A DNA stretch of 64,000 nucleotides from NZ13-RE01 sp964612975 (GCA_964612975.1 CAZTGC010000003.1:124001-188000); one strand, 5' to 3'; counted from the stretch's first letter, positions 17,746 to 26,929 are shown. Notes: generated from the sequence alone by a model not told the origin. A program made the numbers and translations.

Positions 17746-17822
17746 TTAGATAATTTTAGACATATAGTGAAAATATATTTACTACTCCACTTATTAGGGA
17801 AAGGAAAGTTAAAATTATCTAA
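17746..17822. repeat. 13-bp perfect inverted repeat with 51-bp interior
   Basis: TTAGATAATTTTA (17746-17758) and its exact complement TAAAATTATCTAA (17810-17822). The left arm is preceded by CTGG, giving TGGTTAGA, a half of the operator seen at 12695 and 14309. It lies between the divergent galM and uxaE genes. Could be a looping operator pair or the ends of a tiny element. The remainder of 17652-17745 is galM leader. Confidence 0.45.
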
Positions 17823-17888
17823 AAAATAAAGATTTCAGCATCTTATGTGAAATGTTTCCTATACTCTAAATTAATATAATTTTATCTT

Positions 17889-17994
17889 TTAAAGAAAAAA
17901 TATCCCTATTCCTCCCAAGGATAAACCTAATATCCCAAAGTAGATAATATTTCTTGTAAGAATAAATAAATTATGATACACTTTACTTAAAATA
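17889..17994 (-). pseudogene. Possible tail fragment of an unknown membrane protein
   Basis: A minus-strand frame of about 35 codons reads SKVYHNLFILTRNI and then IYFGILGLSLGGIGIFFL before TAA. It looks like the final transmembrane segment of a membrane protein with no start or ribosome site. I do not recognise the family. AT-rich DNA often encodes hydrophobic strings, so this is weak. Confidence 0.25.
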
Positions 17995-18038
17995 CTTTTT
18001 TATTTATATGCAAAAAATAAAATTTCTGGAGGATAAAT

Positions 18039-19487
18039 ATGCTGGAAGAATTGGAAAAATTTTTAAAGGGATATAGCTGGGAATTTTATAAGGACTCTCT
18101 AAGAGAAATCAAGGAAAATACATTTTTATTTGTAGCTAAAAATAAGGGAGAGAAAAAAGTAGGAATTCTAAAGAAGGAAAATATCTTTTATTTATCAGAA
18201 CCTCATTACTCCTATGATTTATTTATGGAATCTTTAAAATCATATATTAACTTTTATCCAATATCCTTTGAAAATTACTTAAAACTTAAAGAAATAATTA
18301 ATATTTCCCCATCTTACTGTGATAAGAAAACATCCTTTGGAACTGGAGATAGATTAGGACTTGTATCTTCCTCTCATTTAAGGATTTTAAGAAACTACCC
18401 TTTATTTCCTGTTATATCACAACAATCTCCTCGGGAGCTTGTAAAAACCAAAAGAGATTTTAAAGATGTTCTCTTGAAAGGAATTTTAGGAATGTTGGAA
18501 TCAGGATATAATGGAAAATTTGGAGCGGACGCAGATCATATAAAGGACGAGTATTATTTGGACGAGGCTATAAAGGTAGGATTTTCTATGTATACCTTAG
18601 ATATTAGTGACTTTTTAGAAAAAACTGAAAATCTTGAAAAAGCAGAGCTACAAGAAAGATTTAGAAAAATTTCTTCTTTGAGCAAAAAAATTATTGATAA
18701 GTATAAAGGTAAAAAAATAAATATATCTTCCCAAGACTATTACGAATTTAATGAGGAAAAACTTTGTGAATCTGCAATTATATATGAAAGAGGATTGGAC
18801 TTTATAGAGAATGTATATAAAGTTTTAAAGGAAAAGGTAAGAGATTTTGATTTAGAGGTATCCATAGATGAAGGAGAAAGGGATACAACCTTAGAGGATC
18901 ATCTATTTGTCGCAGAATATCTCCATGAAAAGGGAATAGATTTTTGGAGTTTAGCACCTAAATTTCCTGGAGAATTTCAAAAGGCTTTGGACTATAAAGG
19001 AGATGTAAATATTTTTTCTGCAGAATTAAAAAAACATTATCTCCTTTCTCAAAAAATTGAAGGTTATAGATTAAGTCTACATTCTGGAAGTGATAAGTTC
19101 AGTATATATAAGATGTTTTCTGATATTACCAATAAAAATTTTCATATAAAAACATCAGGAACTAGCTGGCTTCAAGGAGTAAAAGTTATTGCAAAATTTG
19201 ATCCATCTTTATTTTCTGAACTTTATGCTATCTCCTTAGAAAATTTAGAGGAAAGTAAAAAAGCCTATAAAGTATCTATAAAGAAAGAGGATTTTCCAAA
19301 GGAAATTGTAGGTAATCCCATAGACTTTTTTGAAAAACCAGAAATAAAGCAATTATTTCATATATCCTATGGTATTCTTTTGGATGAGAAGGGAAAGGAA
19401 ATATATGATATTTTAGATAAGTATGAAAAAGAGCATTATAAGTTTGTAGGGGAAAATATTGAAAATCACCTTAAAATTCTATTTTAG
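18039..19487 (+). CDS. uxaE: Tagaturonate/fructuronate epimerase
   Basis: 482 residues matching UxaE, which interconverts D-tagaturonate and D-fructuronate in the galacturonate route of Thermotoga-like bacteria. Seen motifs: FGTGDRLGLVSSSHLR (~100-115), the QQSPREL segment, YNGKFGADADHIKDEY with the acidic/His metal ligands, and IKTSGTSWLQGVK. Ribosome site GGAGG 7 bases before ATG. It leads a tight five-gene operon (gaps of 11-15 bases or overlaps) with a hydroxyacid dehydrogenase, FGGY kinase, 6-phosphogluconate dehydrogenase and SDR. The isomerase UxaC, dehydratase UxuA and KDG kinase are not present here, so the pathway is either split or altered. Confidence 0.88.
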   Translation: MLEELEKFLKGYSWEFYKDSLREIKENTFLFVAKNKGEKKVGILKKENIFYLSEPHYSYDLFMESLKSYINFYPISFENYLKLKEIINISPSYCDKKTSFGTGDRLGLVSSSHLRILRNYPLFPVISQQSPRELVKTKRDFKDVLLKGILGMLESGYNGKFGADADHIKDEYYLDEAIKVGFSMYTLDISDFLEKTENLEKAELQERFRKISSLSKKIIDKYKGKKINISSQDYYEFNEEKLCESAIIYERGLDFIENVYKVLKEKVRDFDLEVSIDEGERDTTLEDHLFVAEYLHEKGIDFWSLAPKFPGEFQKALDYKGDVNIFSAELKKHYLLSQKIEGYRLSLHSGSDKFSIYKMFSDITNKNFHIKTSGTSWLQGVKVIAKFDPSLFSELYAISLENLEESKKAYKVSIKKEDFPKEIVGNPIDFFEKPEIKQLFHISYGILLDEKGKEIYDILDKYEKEHYKFVGENIENHLKILF

Positions 19488-19498
19488 GAGGGTTAATA

Positions 19499-20503
19499 AT
19501 GACAAAAATAGCGATTGTTAATTCCAATAGTTTTGGAAAATATTATCCAGAGCATATTGAAAGATTAAAAAAATTAGGGGATGTTGAAAGATTTGAATTT
19601 CCAGAGGATATAGATGGAAAAACCTTAGCAGAAAAGCTTAATGGGTTCTCCATAATTATTGCCAGTGTGAAGCCATATTACAATAAAGAATTTTTTGACC
19701 ATAAGGATAAAACTCTCCTAATAACTCGTCATGGAATAGGGTATGATAACATAGACATTAAAAGTGCCACAGAAAAAGGAGTAATAGTGACAAAAGTAGG
19801 TGGAGAGACAGAAAGAGAAGCAGTAGCAGAGACTGCTGTTGCTCTATTAATGAGTGTTATAAGAAAGATAAGGGAAGCATCTTTAAAAGTAAAAGAGGGA
19901 AAATGGAGGGAAAGAGCAAAATTTATTGGCTGGGAAATAAAGGAGAAAACCGTAGGAATTATTGGTTTTGGAAATATTGGAAGTAGAGTGGGAGAAATAT
20001 TAAAAAATGGATTCGGTGCTAAAATTATAGTATATGATCCCTATCTTTCTGAAGAAGAAATAAATAAAAGAGGAGGGGAAAAGGTAACCTTAGAGGATCT
20101 TCTCAAAAATTCAGATATTATTTCCTTGAACTGTTCCTTAACTCAGGAGAATTATCATATGCTTTCCTTTAGAGAATTCTCCATTATGAAGAATGGAGTA
20201 TTCATTATAAATACTGCAAGGGGAGAATTAATAGATGAAAAAGTATTAATCTCTAATCTGGAATCTGGAAAAGTAGGAGGAGTGGGTGTGGATGTAGTTG
20301 AAGGAGAGCCTATTGATGAAAATCATCCTTTATTAAAATTTGATAATGTTGTTATAACTCCTCATATCTCCGCATATACCTACGAAGCTTTAAAGGCTAT
20401 GGGAGATAAAGTTGTCTCTGATGTGGAGAAGGTTTTAAAGGGTGAAATTCCCGATGAGGTTATTAATAAAGAAGTTTTAGAGGGAAAGAGATGGAAGAGT
20501 TAA
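19499..20503 (+). CDS. NAD-dependent 2-hydroxyacid dehydrogenase (GhrB/SerA family)
   Basis: 334 residues in the D-isomer-specific family. NAD-binding VGIIGFGNIGSRVGEIL (GxGxxG), acidic residue for NAD at VYDP, catalytic Arg in NTARGELID, Glu in GEPIDENHP and His in VITPHIS. Family members reduce hydroxypyruvate, glyoxylate, 2-ketogluconate or act on phosphoglycerate; operon position points to a sugar-acid substrate such as 2-keto-D-gluconate, which is inference. AGGAGGG precedes the ATG, 11 bases after uxaE. Its last 13 bases overlap the kinase gene. Confidence 0.88.
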   Translation: MTKIAIVNSNSFGKYYPEHIERLKKLGDVERFEFPEDIDGKTLAEKLNGFSIIIASVKPYYNKEFFDHKDKTLLITRHGIGYDNIDIKSATEKGVIVTKVGGETEREAVAETAVALLMSVIRKIREASLKVKEGKWRERAKFIGWEIKEKTVGIIGFGNIGSRVGEILKNGFGAKIIVYDPYLSEEEINKRGGEKVTLEDLLKNSDIISLNCSLTQENYHMLSFREFSIMKNGVFIINTARGELIDEKVLISNLESGKVGGVGVDVVEGEPIDENHPLLKFDNVVITPHISAYTYEALKAMGDKVVSDVEKVLKGEIPDEVINKEVLEGKRWKS

Positions 20504-21972
20504 TCCTTGCTGTAGATATTGGAACTACAAATATTAAGGCAGGAATAGTTGATGAAAATGGAAGAATTTTAAAGGTTAAAAGTAGGGAACTTCCCATCGA
20601 AAAGGATGATACAGGAAAAGTAGAACATAATCCTGAAGAAGTATTTAAGATTTTCGTATCCTTAGTTCGAGAAATAGTTTCAGAATATGAGGGTAGAATT
20701 TCCCTTCTTGTTCTTTCCTCCTATATGTTTGGAATTCTTCCCTTGGATAAAAACTTAAAACCTTTAACAGGGATTATAACCCTTTTAGATTTAAGATCTC
20801 GGGAAACCTTTGAGGAACTCTATAAATTAGTAAATTTTGAGGAATTATATAGGAGAACAGGATGTCCTCCCCTTTTTATATATCCCTTTTCGAAAATTTA
20901 TTGGTTAAAAAGAAAGAGAAGGGAGATATATGAAAATGCAAGATATTATATAGGGTCTAAAGATTACTTTTTAATGAGACTCTTAGGAGGACTATATACT
21001 GAACCAAGTCAATCCATTTCAACCCAATTAATGAATGTCCATACTCTTACATGGGATCCTTATCCCCTGGAATTCCTAGGAATAAAGGAGGAAAATCTTC
21101 CTAAAATTATTCCTCCTGAGGAAATTTTAGGAAAGCTTCCTTTGGAAAGTAAGAACCTTTTGGGACTAAAGGGAGATGTTTATGTACTTACTGGGGTATA
21201 CGATGGGGGAGCAGTGGGACTTGGAATAGGAGCAATGGGAGACTCTATTGGGGTTATAAATATTGGTACCACTGGAATGCTTAGAGTTACATATCCAAAA
21301 CCTGTAATTGATAAAGATAAAAATATGAGATTTCAAGCATATTTTTTATGTTCCAATAAATGGTATATTGGAGGAGCAGTAAACAATGCTGGAATAATTC
21401 TTAAATGGTTCAGGGACAATATATTTAATCTTTCTTATGAAGATCTAACATTAGAAGCTCAAAGGGATGATAGTAAAAACTTACTCTTTCTTCCCTTCAT
21501 TACAGGAGAAAGATATCCTGAAATAGGAAATATTGCCTCAGGAGTATTTTTTGGATTAAAAAGTTTTCATAATAAAAATCATATGATAAGAGCTGGATTA
21601 GAAGGTGTAGCTTTTACATTAAAAATGGCCTTTGAAGCTTTAAAGGAAAATAATATAGAGATAAAAGAACTTAGAGCAGGAGGTGGAGGAACAAAATCTT
21701 CTCTTTGGATGAATATATTTGCCTCAGTTTTTAACATGCCCATAAAGATAACAGATTCTGAAGAAGCAGGTCTTTTAGGTTCTGCCCTTTTAGGATTTAC
21801 CGCATTAAAAAAGTTTAAAACCTTAGAAGAGGCAACGGAGAAATTAGTTAAAATAAAAAATATATACCATCCAAATTCTGATTTGGTTGAAGATTATAAC
21901 AAGAAGTTTGACTTCTTTAAATTTTTAGTAAGAGATTTAAAGGATGCCTTTAAGAGACACAATAACTTATAA
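20491..21972 (+). CDS. FGGY-family carbohydrate kinase (gluconokinase-like)
   Basis: 493 residues with the actin-like ATPase fold: phosphate-1 loop VDIGTTNIKAG near the N terminus, TLLDLRSRETFEEL for substrate binding, GVYDGGAVGLGIGAMGDS for phosphate-2, and RAGGGGTKSSLWMNIFASVF in the C-terminal domain. FGGY kinases phosphorylate gluconate, xylulose, rhamnulose or glycerol. Followed by 6-phosphogluconate dehydrogenase, so D-gluconate is the best guess: product gluconate-6-phosphate feeds the next enzyme. Start overlaps the dehydrogenase by 13 bases. Confidence 0.88.
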   Translation: MEELILAVDIGTTNIKAGIVDENGRILKVKSRELPIEKDDTGKVEHNPEEVFKIFVSLVREIVSEYEGRISLLVLSSYMFGILPLDKNLKPLTGIITLLDLRSRETFEELYKLVNFEELYRRTGCPPLFIYPFSKIYWLKRKRREIYENARYYIGSKDYFLMRLLGGLYTEPSQSISTQLMNVHTLTWDPYPLEFLGIKEENLPKIIPPEEILGKLPLESKNLLGLKGDVYVLTGVYDGGAVGLGIGAMGDSIGVINIGTTGMLRVTYPKPVIDKDKNMRFQAYFLCSNKWYIGGAVNNAGIILKWFRDNIFNLSYEDLTLEAQRDDSKNLLFLPFITGERYPEIGNIASGVFFGLKSFHNKNHMIRAGLEGVAFTLKMAFEALKENNIEIKELRAGGGGTKSSLWMNIFASVFNMPIKITDSEEAGLLGSALLGFTALKKFKTLEEATEKLVKIKNIYHPNSDLVEDYNKKFDFFKFLVRDLKDAFKRHNNL

Positions 21973-21987
21973 AGGAGGACAAAGATA

Positions 21988-23397
21988 ATGAAGGGGAATA
22001 TTGGTTTGGTAGGATTAGCAGTAATGGGACAAAATCTTGCCCTAAATATAGCAAGAAAGGGTTATTCTGTATCGGTATATAATAAAACCTCAAAAAGAAC
22101 AGAAGATTTTTTAAGAGAAAAGGTAAAGGATGAAAAAATAATTCCTTGCTATGATTTAAAAAGTTTTATTGATTCCTTGGAAAAGCCAAGAAAAATAATT
22201 CTTATGGTAAAGGCTGGAAATCCCGTTGATGAGGTAATTAATAACTTTTTGCCATATTTAGATCCTGGTGATCTAATAATTGATGGTGGAAATTCCCATT
22301 ATCAAGATACTTCTCGGAGAATAAAAGAACTAAGGGAAAAGAAAATTCTATATTTAGGAATGGGTGTATCAGGAGGAGAATTTGGAGCATTATATGGACC
22401 ATCTTTAATGCCCGGAGGTTCCGAGGATGCATATAAAATGGTTGAAGAAATTCTTTTGAAAATCTCTGCAAAAACTGAAGATGGGCCCTGTTGCGCCTTT
22501 GTGGGAAAAGACTCTGCTGGACATTTTGTAAAGATGGTCCACAATGGTATTGAGTATGCATACATGCAAGCTATTGCAGAAGTGTATGATATTATGAGGA
22601 AAATTTTGAATATGAACTCAAAGGAAATTGGGGATATTTTTGAGAATTGGAATAATGGAGAATTAAATTCCTTTTTGATGGAAATATCCTACAAAATCAT
22701 GAGATACATGGACAAAGAAAAGGGAGTACCTCTTGTGGAGTTAATATTAGATAAGGCAGAACAAAAGGGAACAGGGAAATGGACTACCCAATCTGCATTA
22801 GACCTTGGAATTCCTACCCCTTCTTTAAATCTTGCTGTAGAAGCAAGAACCCTTTCCTATTTTAAAGATTTGAGAAGGGAACTTTCTAAGAAGTATGAGA
22901 AAAGAATCTCCAATATTTCTTTAGAAAGGGAAAGGATCCTTAAGGATTTAGAGAACTCTTTACTCTTTTCAATATTTATGGCCTTTTCTCAAGGACTTTG
23001 GTTAATAAGTTCTGCCAGTAGAGCTTTTGATTATGGGATAAATCTTTCAGAGGTACTAAGAATATGGAAGGGAGGTTGTATAATAAGGGCGAAGATTTTA
23101 AACTTTTTAAGGGAAATTATTAATGAAAATCCTGAAAATGTAAATCTTTTAAACAATGAAAAGTCCCTTTCTTTTATTAAGGGTAAATTAGATTCAATAA
23201 AAAATATAACAAAGATTGCAAGAGACTTTAATTTGCCAACATTAGTTTTGAATTCCTCTTTAGATTATTTTTTAAGCATCACCGAAGGGGATCTTCCAGC
23301 AAATCTTATTCAGGCTCAAAGAGATTTCTTTGGAGCCCATACCTTTGAAAGAAAAGATAAAGAAGGAATATTTCATGTCCAATGGGAAAAATTTTAA
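21988..23397 (+). CDS. gnd: 6-phosphogluconate dehydrogenase, decarboxylating
   Basis: 469 residues, the long form. NAD(P) loop GLAVMGQNLALNIARKG with NKTSKRTE deciding cofactor choice, GVSGGEFGALYGPSLMPGG, the catalytic segment KMVHNGIEYAYMQAIAE and the PROSITE-type signature LDKAEQKGTGKWT. The C-terminal substrate tail RRDFFGAHTF is represented by QRDFFGAHTFERKD. Oxidises 6-phosphogluconate to ribulose-5-phosphate and CO2. It sits behind the kinase with AAGGAGGAC, so the pair gives a gluconate-to-pentose phosphate shunt. Confidence 0.95.
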   Translation: MKGNIGLVGLAVMGQNLALNIARKGYSVSVYNKTSKRTEDFLREKVKDEKIIPCYDLKSFIDSLEKPRKIILMVKAGNPVDEVINNFLPYLDPGDLIIDGGNSHYQDTSRRIKELREKKILYLGMGVSGGEFGALYGPSLMPGGSEDAYKMVEEILLKISAKTEDGPCCAFVGKDSAGHFVKMVHNGIEYAYMQAIAEVYDIMRKILNMNSKEIGDIFENWNNGELNSFLMEISYKIMRYMDKEKGVPLVELILDKAEQKGTGKWTTQSALDLGIPTPSLNLAVEARTLSYFKDLRRELSKKYEKRISNISLERERILKDLENSLLFSIFMAFSQGLWLISSASRAFDYGINLSEVLRIWKGGCIIRAKILNFLREIINENPENVNLLNNEKSLSFIKGKLDSIKNITKIARDFNLPTLVLNSSLDYFLSITEGDLPANLIQAQRDFFGAHTFERKDKEGIFHVQWEKF

Positions 23398-23412
23398 AAA
23401 GGAGGAGGAAAG

Positions 23413-24237
23413 ATGAGTTATATAGGAGAACTTTTTTCAGTAAAAGATAAAGTTGCTGTTTTTACTGGGGGATCAGGAATTTTAGCAGGAACCATTGCAA
23501 AGGGTTTAGGTAAAGCAGGGGCAAAAATTGTTGTAACAGATATTACTTCCTTAGAGGAAAGGATCGAAGAATTAAAAAAAGAAGGGATAGAAGTAGAAGG
23601 CTATTACATGGATGTCCTTAATAAAAAGATAGTGGAGGAGGTAGCAGAAAAGGTAAAAGATAGATTTGGAAGAGTTGATATTCTCCTTAATGCTGCAGGA
23701 GGAAATATTCCTGAGGCAACCACATCAAAGGATGTAACCTTTTTTGATCTTCCCATTGAGTCCTTGCAAAAAGTAGTGAATTTAAATCTTTTTGGAGGAG
23801 CCATTATTCCCAGTCAAGTCTTTGGAAAGATGATGCTGAAAAATAAAGATGGCGGAGTAATAATAAATTTTTCATCTATGGCATCCTTTAGACCTTTAAC
23901 AAGAACTATAGGTTATTCTGCAGCAAAGGCAGCAGTAAGTAATTTTACCCAATGGCTAGCAGTATATATAGCTCAGGAATACTCCCCTAAAATCAGAGTA
24001 AATGCTATTGCACCTGGATTTTTATTAACAAAACAAAATAGATTTCTCCTTTTAGATGAAAAGGAGGATCTAACACCAAGGGGACAAGCAATTATTAATC
24101 ATACTCCCATGGGAAGATTTGGAGAGCCCCATGAACTTATTGGTACTATAATTTGGCTCTCTTCACCTGCAAGTTCCTTCGTAACAGGAGCAGTAATTCC
24201 TGTTGATGGAGGATTCAATGCCTACTCAGGAGTATAA
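23413..24237 (+). CDS. SDR oxidoreductase, mannonate/fructuronate or ketogluconate type
   Basis: 274 residues, classical short-chain dehydrogenase. Cofactor loop FTGGSGILAGTIAKGLGKAG with VVTDI following (Asp suggests NAD), NAAGG, catalytic Ser in FSSMAS and Tyr-x-x-x-Lys in GYSAAKAA, and end motif FVTGAVIPVDGG. The opening SVKDKVAVFTGGSG with DVTFFDLP insertion is typical of SDR-type D-mannonate oxidoreductases (fructuronate to mannonate); gluconate 5-dehydrogenase is the alternative. Last gene of the operon, followed by a terminator. Confidence 0.85.
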   Translation: MSYIGELFSVKDKVAVFTGGSGILAGTIAKGLGKAGAKIVVTDITSLEERIEELKKEGIEVEGYYMDVLNKKIVEEVAEKVKDRFGRVDILLNAAGGNIPEATTSKDVTFFDLPIESLQKVVNLNLFGGAIIPSQVFGKMMLKNKDGGVIINFSSMASFRPLTRTIGYSAAKAAVSNFTQWLAVYIAQEYSPKIRVNAIAPGFLLTKQNRFLLLDEKEDLTPRGQAIINHTPMGRFGEPHELIGTIIWLSSPASSFVTGAVIPVDGGFNAYSGV

Positions 24238-24261
24238 AGGTGGGGAAAATCCCCGCCTTTT
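24236..24261. terminator. Bidirectional terminator between the sugar-acid operon and mgtC
   Basis: AAAGG-t-GGGG (24236-24245), loop AAAAT, CCCC-g-CCTTTT. A/T runs on both sides let it work in both directions for the convergent genes. Confidence 0.8.
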
Positions 24262-24913
24262 AAATCCATTCAGCACTTATCACATTATCAAGTTCTGCAA
24301 CTTTTGCTATTACTTCTTCCTCAGAAAGTTTTGCAGGAAGTTTTAAAGAGATAGTTAAAATCGCCTTTCCCTCCCAAGCTGAAGAAAGCTCAATTTGTTT
24401 TATATCCACATTTAATTCTCCCAATAAAGAACCTATAGCTCCAATGGAACCCGGTCTATCTTCTATTACACATCTTAAGGAGATGGGCTTATGACTTCCA
24501 ATTACTGACACCTCAAATTTCACAGCAAGCATCAATGTTGCTACCACTAATAAAGTAGTAATAATTGCAGGCAAATAAAGACCTACTCCAATTGCTAATC
24601 CAATACCTGCTACAGTCCATATACTTGCAGCAGTAGTTAACCCTTTAATTGTTATTCCTGTTCTTAATATGGTTCCTGCACCTATAAAACCGATACCAGT
24701 TATCACTTGAGCTGCAATTCTTCCTGGATCTGAGGGATATCTTCCAGGGAATCCATATGCAGATACTATCATCATTAAGGTGGAGCCAAGACAGACTAAT
24801 ATATGGGTACGAAGGCCTGCTGGTTTCTCCTCTTTCTCCCTCTCCCAACCTATTAATCCTCCTAATAATACTGCCAATAAAAGTCTTAAGATAATATCTA
24901 AATCACTAATCAT
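24260..24913 (-). CDS. mgtC: MgtC/SapB-family membrane protein
   Basis: 217 residues. Four to five hydrophobic helices with the family core LAVLLGGLIGWEREKEEKPA, LRTHILVCLGSTLMMIVSAYG, PGRIAAQVITGIGFIGAGTI and GLTTAASIWTVAGIGLAIG, then a C-terminal ACT-like domain (RCVIEDRPGSIGAIGSLLGE). Relatives modulate magnesium or ATP-synthase-linked physiology or the F1Fo ATPase; the C-terminal domain is common outside enterobacteria. No ribosome site: TGATATAAT ends 8 bases before the ATG, implying a leaderless mRNA. Confidence 0.9.
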   Translation of the reverse strand: MISDLDIILRLLLAVLLGGLIGWEREKEEKPAGLRTHILVCLGSTLMMIVSAYGFPGRYPSDPGRIAAQVITGIGFIGAGTILRTGITIKGLTTAASIWTVAGIGLAIGVGLYLPAIITTLLVVATLMLAVKFEVSVIGSHKPISLRCVIEDRPGSIGAIGSLLGELNVDIKQIELSSAWEGKAILTISLKLPAKLSEEEVIAKVAELDNVISAEWI

Positions 24914-24921
24914 GGTTTTAA

Positions 24922-24930
24922 ATTATATCA
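24922..24930 (-). promoter_or_regulatory. Extended -10 promoter of mgtC, leaderless arrangement
   Basis: Minus-strand TGATATAAT with 8 bases to ATG 24913. The transcript should begin at or next to the start codon. The remaining gap to 25129 holds nothing recognised except TATAAT near 25100 before the next gene. Confidence 0.5.
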
Positions 24931-25129
24931 CATATATAGGGTTTTTAATAGAATACAGCTCTTTATCTGTGGTATACAAATAAAAAGGTCACATACTGTT
25001 ACTAAAGGGAAAGGTTTTCCAAGGGAATTATGTGGGACTTGCCTTGAGGAATAACACAAAAGTAAATATTTTAACGAGAATCTTGTCTAAAATTGTTATA
25101 TAATATTAAAAAAGAAGTGGAGGTACTTT

Positions 25130-25696
25130 ATGAGAAAATTTATATTGGTATCTCTTGTTTTTATGATATTAATATTTAGTCTTTCCCTTTCCCAAACTCA
25201 AACCTCAACAGTAACTACGAAACCTGGAACAGTATTTGTTCTTCAGCTTGAATCCTTTAGTAAGATTTACAAATCAAATTTTGAAAAAAATATAAAAGCC
25301 TTTGACGATACCTTTAAGTTTGGCTCTTCTCTTTATCATCCCATTATAGGTCTTAACATCTCCTGTTATACTAAAACAAGTCAAAAGGGGTTTCCATATC
25401 CCACATTAGCAAATAGAGTTTTAAGGGAACTTTTACCCCTTATAAATGATATAATTCTACCTCCTAAAACTCTTGTTAACATAATAATAATGGTACAAGA
25501 GAAAAATGATCCCTTCTTAGGAAAAACATTGTTTATTAGTATTCCATATCAAGCCATAAAAGATTTTATAGTTAAAAGGGATCAGGAAGCCCTTGCAAAG
25601 CAAATGATCGTTCTTATCGAAACAGATAAGTTAAATTATCAAAAAGGAGCCTTTGTATCCTCAAAATATGATTGGGAATGGATCCTAAGATTATAG
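25130..25696 (+). CDS. Exported protein of unknown function
   Basis: 188 residues. Clear signal peptide (MRKFILVSLVFMILIFSLSLS, cleavage near SQT). The mature part is a mixed alpha/beta domain with FVLQLESFSKIYKS, FGSSLYHPIIGLNIS and TLFISIPYQAIKDFI; I do not recognise a family. Ribosome site GTGGAGG 6 bases before ATG. First gene of a co-directional run that continues through a LolA-like protein, flavin reductase, ABC ATPase, phospholipase C-like enzyme and export components, so an envelope role is likely. Confidence 0.65.
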   Translation: MRKFILVSLVFMILIFSLSLSQTQTSTVTTKPGTVFVLQLESFSKIYKSNFEKNIKAFDDTFKFGSSLYHPIIGLNISCYTKTSQKGFPYPTLANRVLRELLPLINDIILPPKTLVNIIIMVQEKNDPFLGKTLFISIPYQAIKDFIVKRDQEALAKQMIVLIETDKLNYQKGAFVSSKYDWEWILRL

Positions 25697-25714
25697 AGGA
25701 GAAAAGAGGGGAAA

Positions 25715-26356
25715 ATGATGATATTTAAATTTTTAACCATATTACTTCTTTTTTCTATTTCCTTTGGGATAACGGAAGAGGGAATACTACAAAATGTATT
25801 AAATACCTATAATAAATTAGATACCTTTAGTAGTATATTGGAAGTATATAATAGAGAAAGGGAGAAAGAAGAATATTTCATTTTTGAATTTTATTTTAAA
25901 AAGCCTGATAATTATAGATTTAATATAATCGAAGGAAAAGATAAAGGTACAATTATTATAATGAAAGAGGGAAGAATAAGAATGCAACGAACAGGGGTGT
26001 TAAAAGTAATTCCATTAACTTTAAATCCTGATGATCCTTCAGTTTTAAATATTAAGAAGAAGAGATTTGATGAAATGGGCTTGGGCTATGTTATTCAAAT
26101 GATAACTCAAAAACCCATAAAATTTATAGGAGAAGAAAAAATATCAGGAATTCCTTGTTTTGTTTTAGAAACGGGACTCAGCAAAGATCGAACTCACAAC
26201 TTTCTTTCTCAAAAATTCTATATAGATAAAAACTTTATTCCTATAAACATGGAACAATACGAAGATTATAATGGGGTAAAAACTTTAACTCACAAAAGAA
26301 CGTATAAAAATTATAAAATTAATCCTGTTTTAGCTAATAATATATTTGAGTTTTAG
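25715..26356 (+). CDS. Exported LolA/DUF1571-like protein
   Basis: 213 residues with a short signal peptide (FKFLTILLLFSISFG). The mature protein begins ILQNVLNTYNKLDTFSSILE, continues with FYFKKPDNYRF and ends with the strand-rich pattern GIPCFVLETG / FYIDKNFIPINMEQYED typical of outer-membrane-lipoprotein-carrier-like folds (LolA, DUF1571). Such proteins shuttle lipids or lipoproteins in the periplasm. It follows the unknown exported gene by 18 bases and precedes an RND-type adaptor further down. No LolB or LolCDE partners in view. Confidence 0.65.
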   Translation: MMIFKFLTILLLFSISFGITEEGILQNVLNTYNKLDTFSSILEVYNREREKEEYFIFEFYFKKPDNYRFNIIEGKDKGTIIIMKEGRIRMQRTGVLKVIPLTLNPDDPSVLNIKKKRFDEMGLGYVIQMITQKPIKFIGEEKISGIPCFVLETGLSKDRTHNFLSQKFYIDKNFIPINMEQYEDYNGVKTLTHKRTYKNYKINPVLANNIFEF

Positions 26357-26369
26357 AAAGGAGGATAGA

Positions 26370-26921
26370 ATGTACAAAGAACTAAAACATAACTTTATTT
26401 ATTTACTTCACCCCCTTCCTGCTTTCTTAGTGACCAGTAGAAGCAATACAGGTAAGCAAAATGTTATGGCTGCCTCCTGGATTATTCCATTAAGTATTAA
26501 CCCACCTTTAGTAGTTCTTAGTCTTAGACCCGAAAGATTTACCCTTCAACTTATTAGGGAGACTAAGGAATTTGCTATAAATATCCCTCCCTATGAGCTT
26601 TCTTCGGCGACCCTTCTATGTGGTAAGATCTCGGGAAGGGATAAGGATAAATTTCAATTGGCAAAGCTTACTCCTATACCTGGAAATAAAATTAATGCAC
26701 CTTTAATAAAGGAGTGTATAGCCCATATAGAATGTGCCTTAGAGGACATTGTAGATGTAAAGGGAGATCATGTATTAGTTATAGGAAAGGTAGTCTTTGC
26801 TCAAGTTGAAGAGGATAAGTTTGATAGAATATATAACCTTCAGAATTTTAATCCTTCAATGTATTTAGGACAAGATACCTATACCACCTGCAAGGAGGCA
26901 ATAAAGATAAACGTGGGGTAA
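26370..26921 (+). CDS. Flavin reductase-like FMN-binding split-barrel protein
   Basis: 183 residues from ATG 26370, which follows AAAGGAGGAT; an in-frame upstream TTG overlaps the previous gene and was rejected. Split-barrel flavoprotein signature: HPLPAFLVTS, MAASWIIPLSINPPLVVLSL, TKEFAINIP and CIAHIECALEDIVDVKGDHV. Members bind FMN and act as flavin reductases or flavoredoxins. No cysteine cluster. Partner unknown. Confidence 0.85.
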   Translation: MYKELKHNFIYLLHPLPAFLVTSRSNTGKQNVMAASWIIPLSINPPLVVLSLRPERFTLQLIRETKEFAINIPPYELSSATLLCGKISGRDKDKFQLAKLTPIPGNKINAPLIKECIAHIECALEDIVDVKGDHVLVIGKVVFAQVEEDKFDRIYNLQNFNPSMYLGQDTYTTCKEAIKINVG

Positions 26922-26929
26922 GGATAAGG

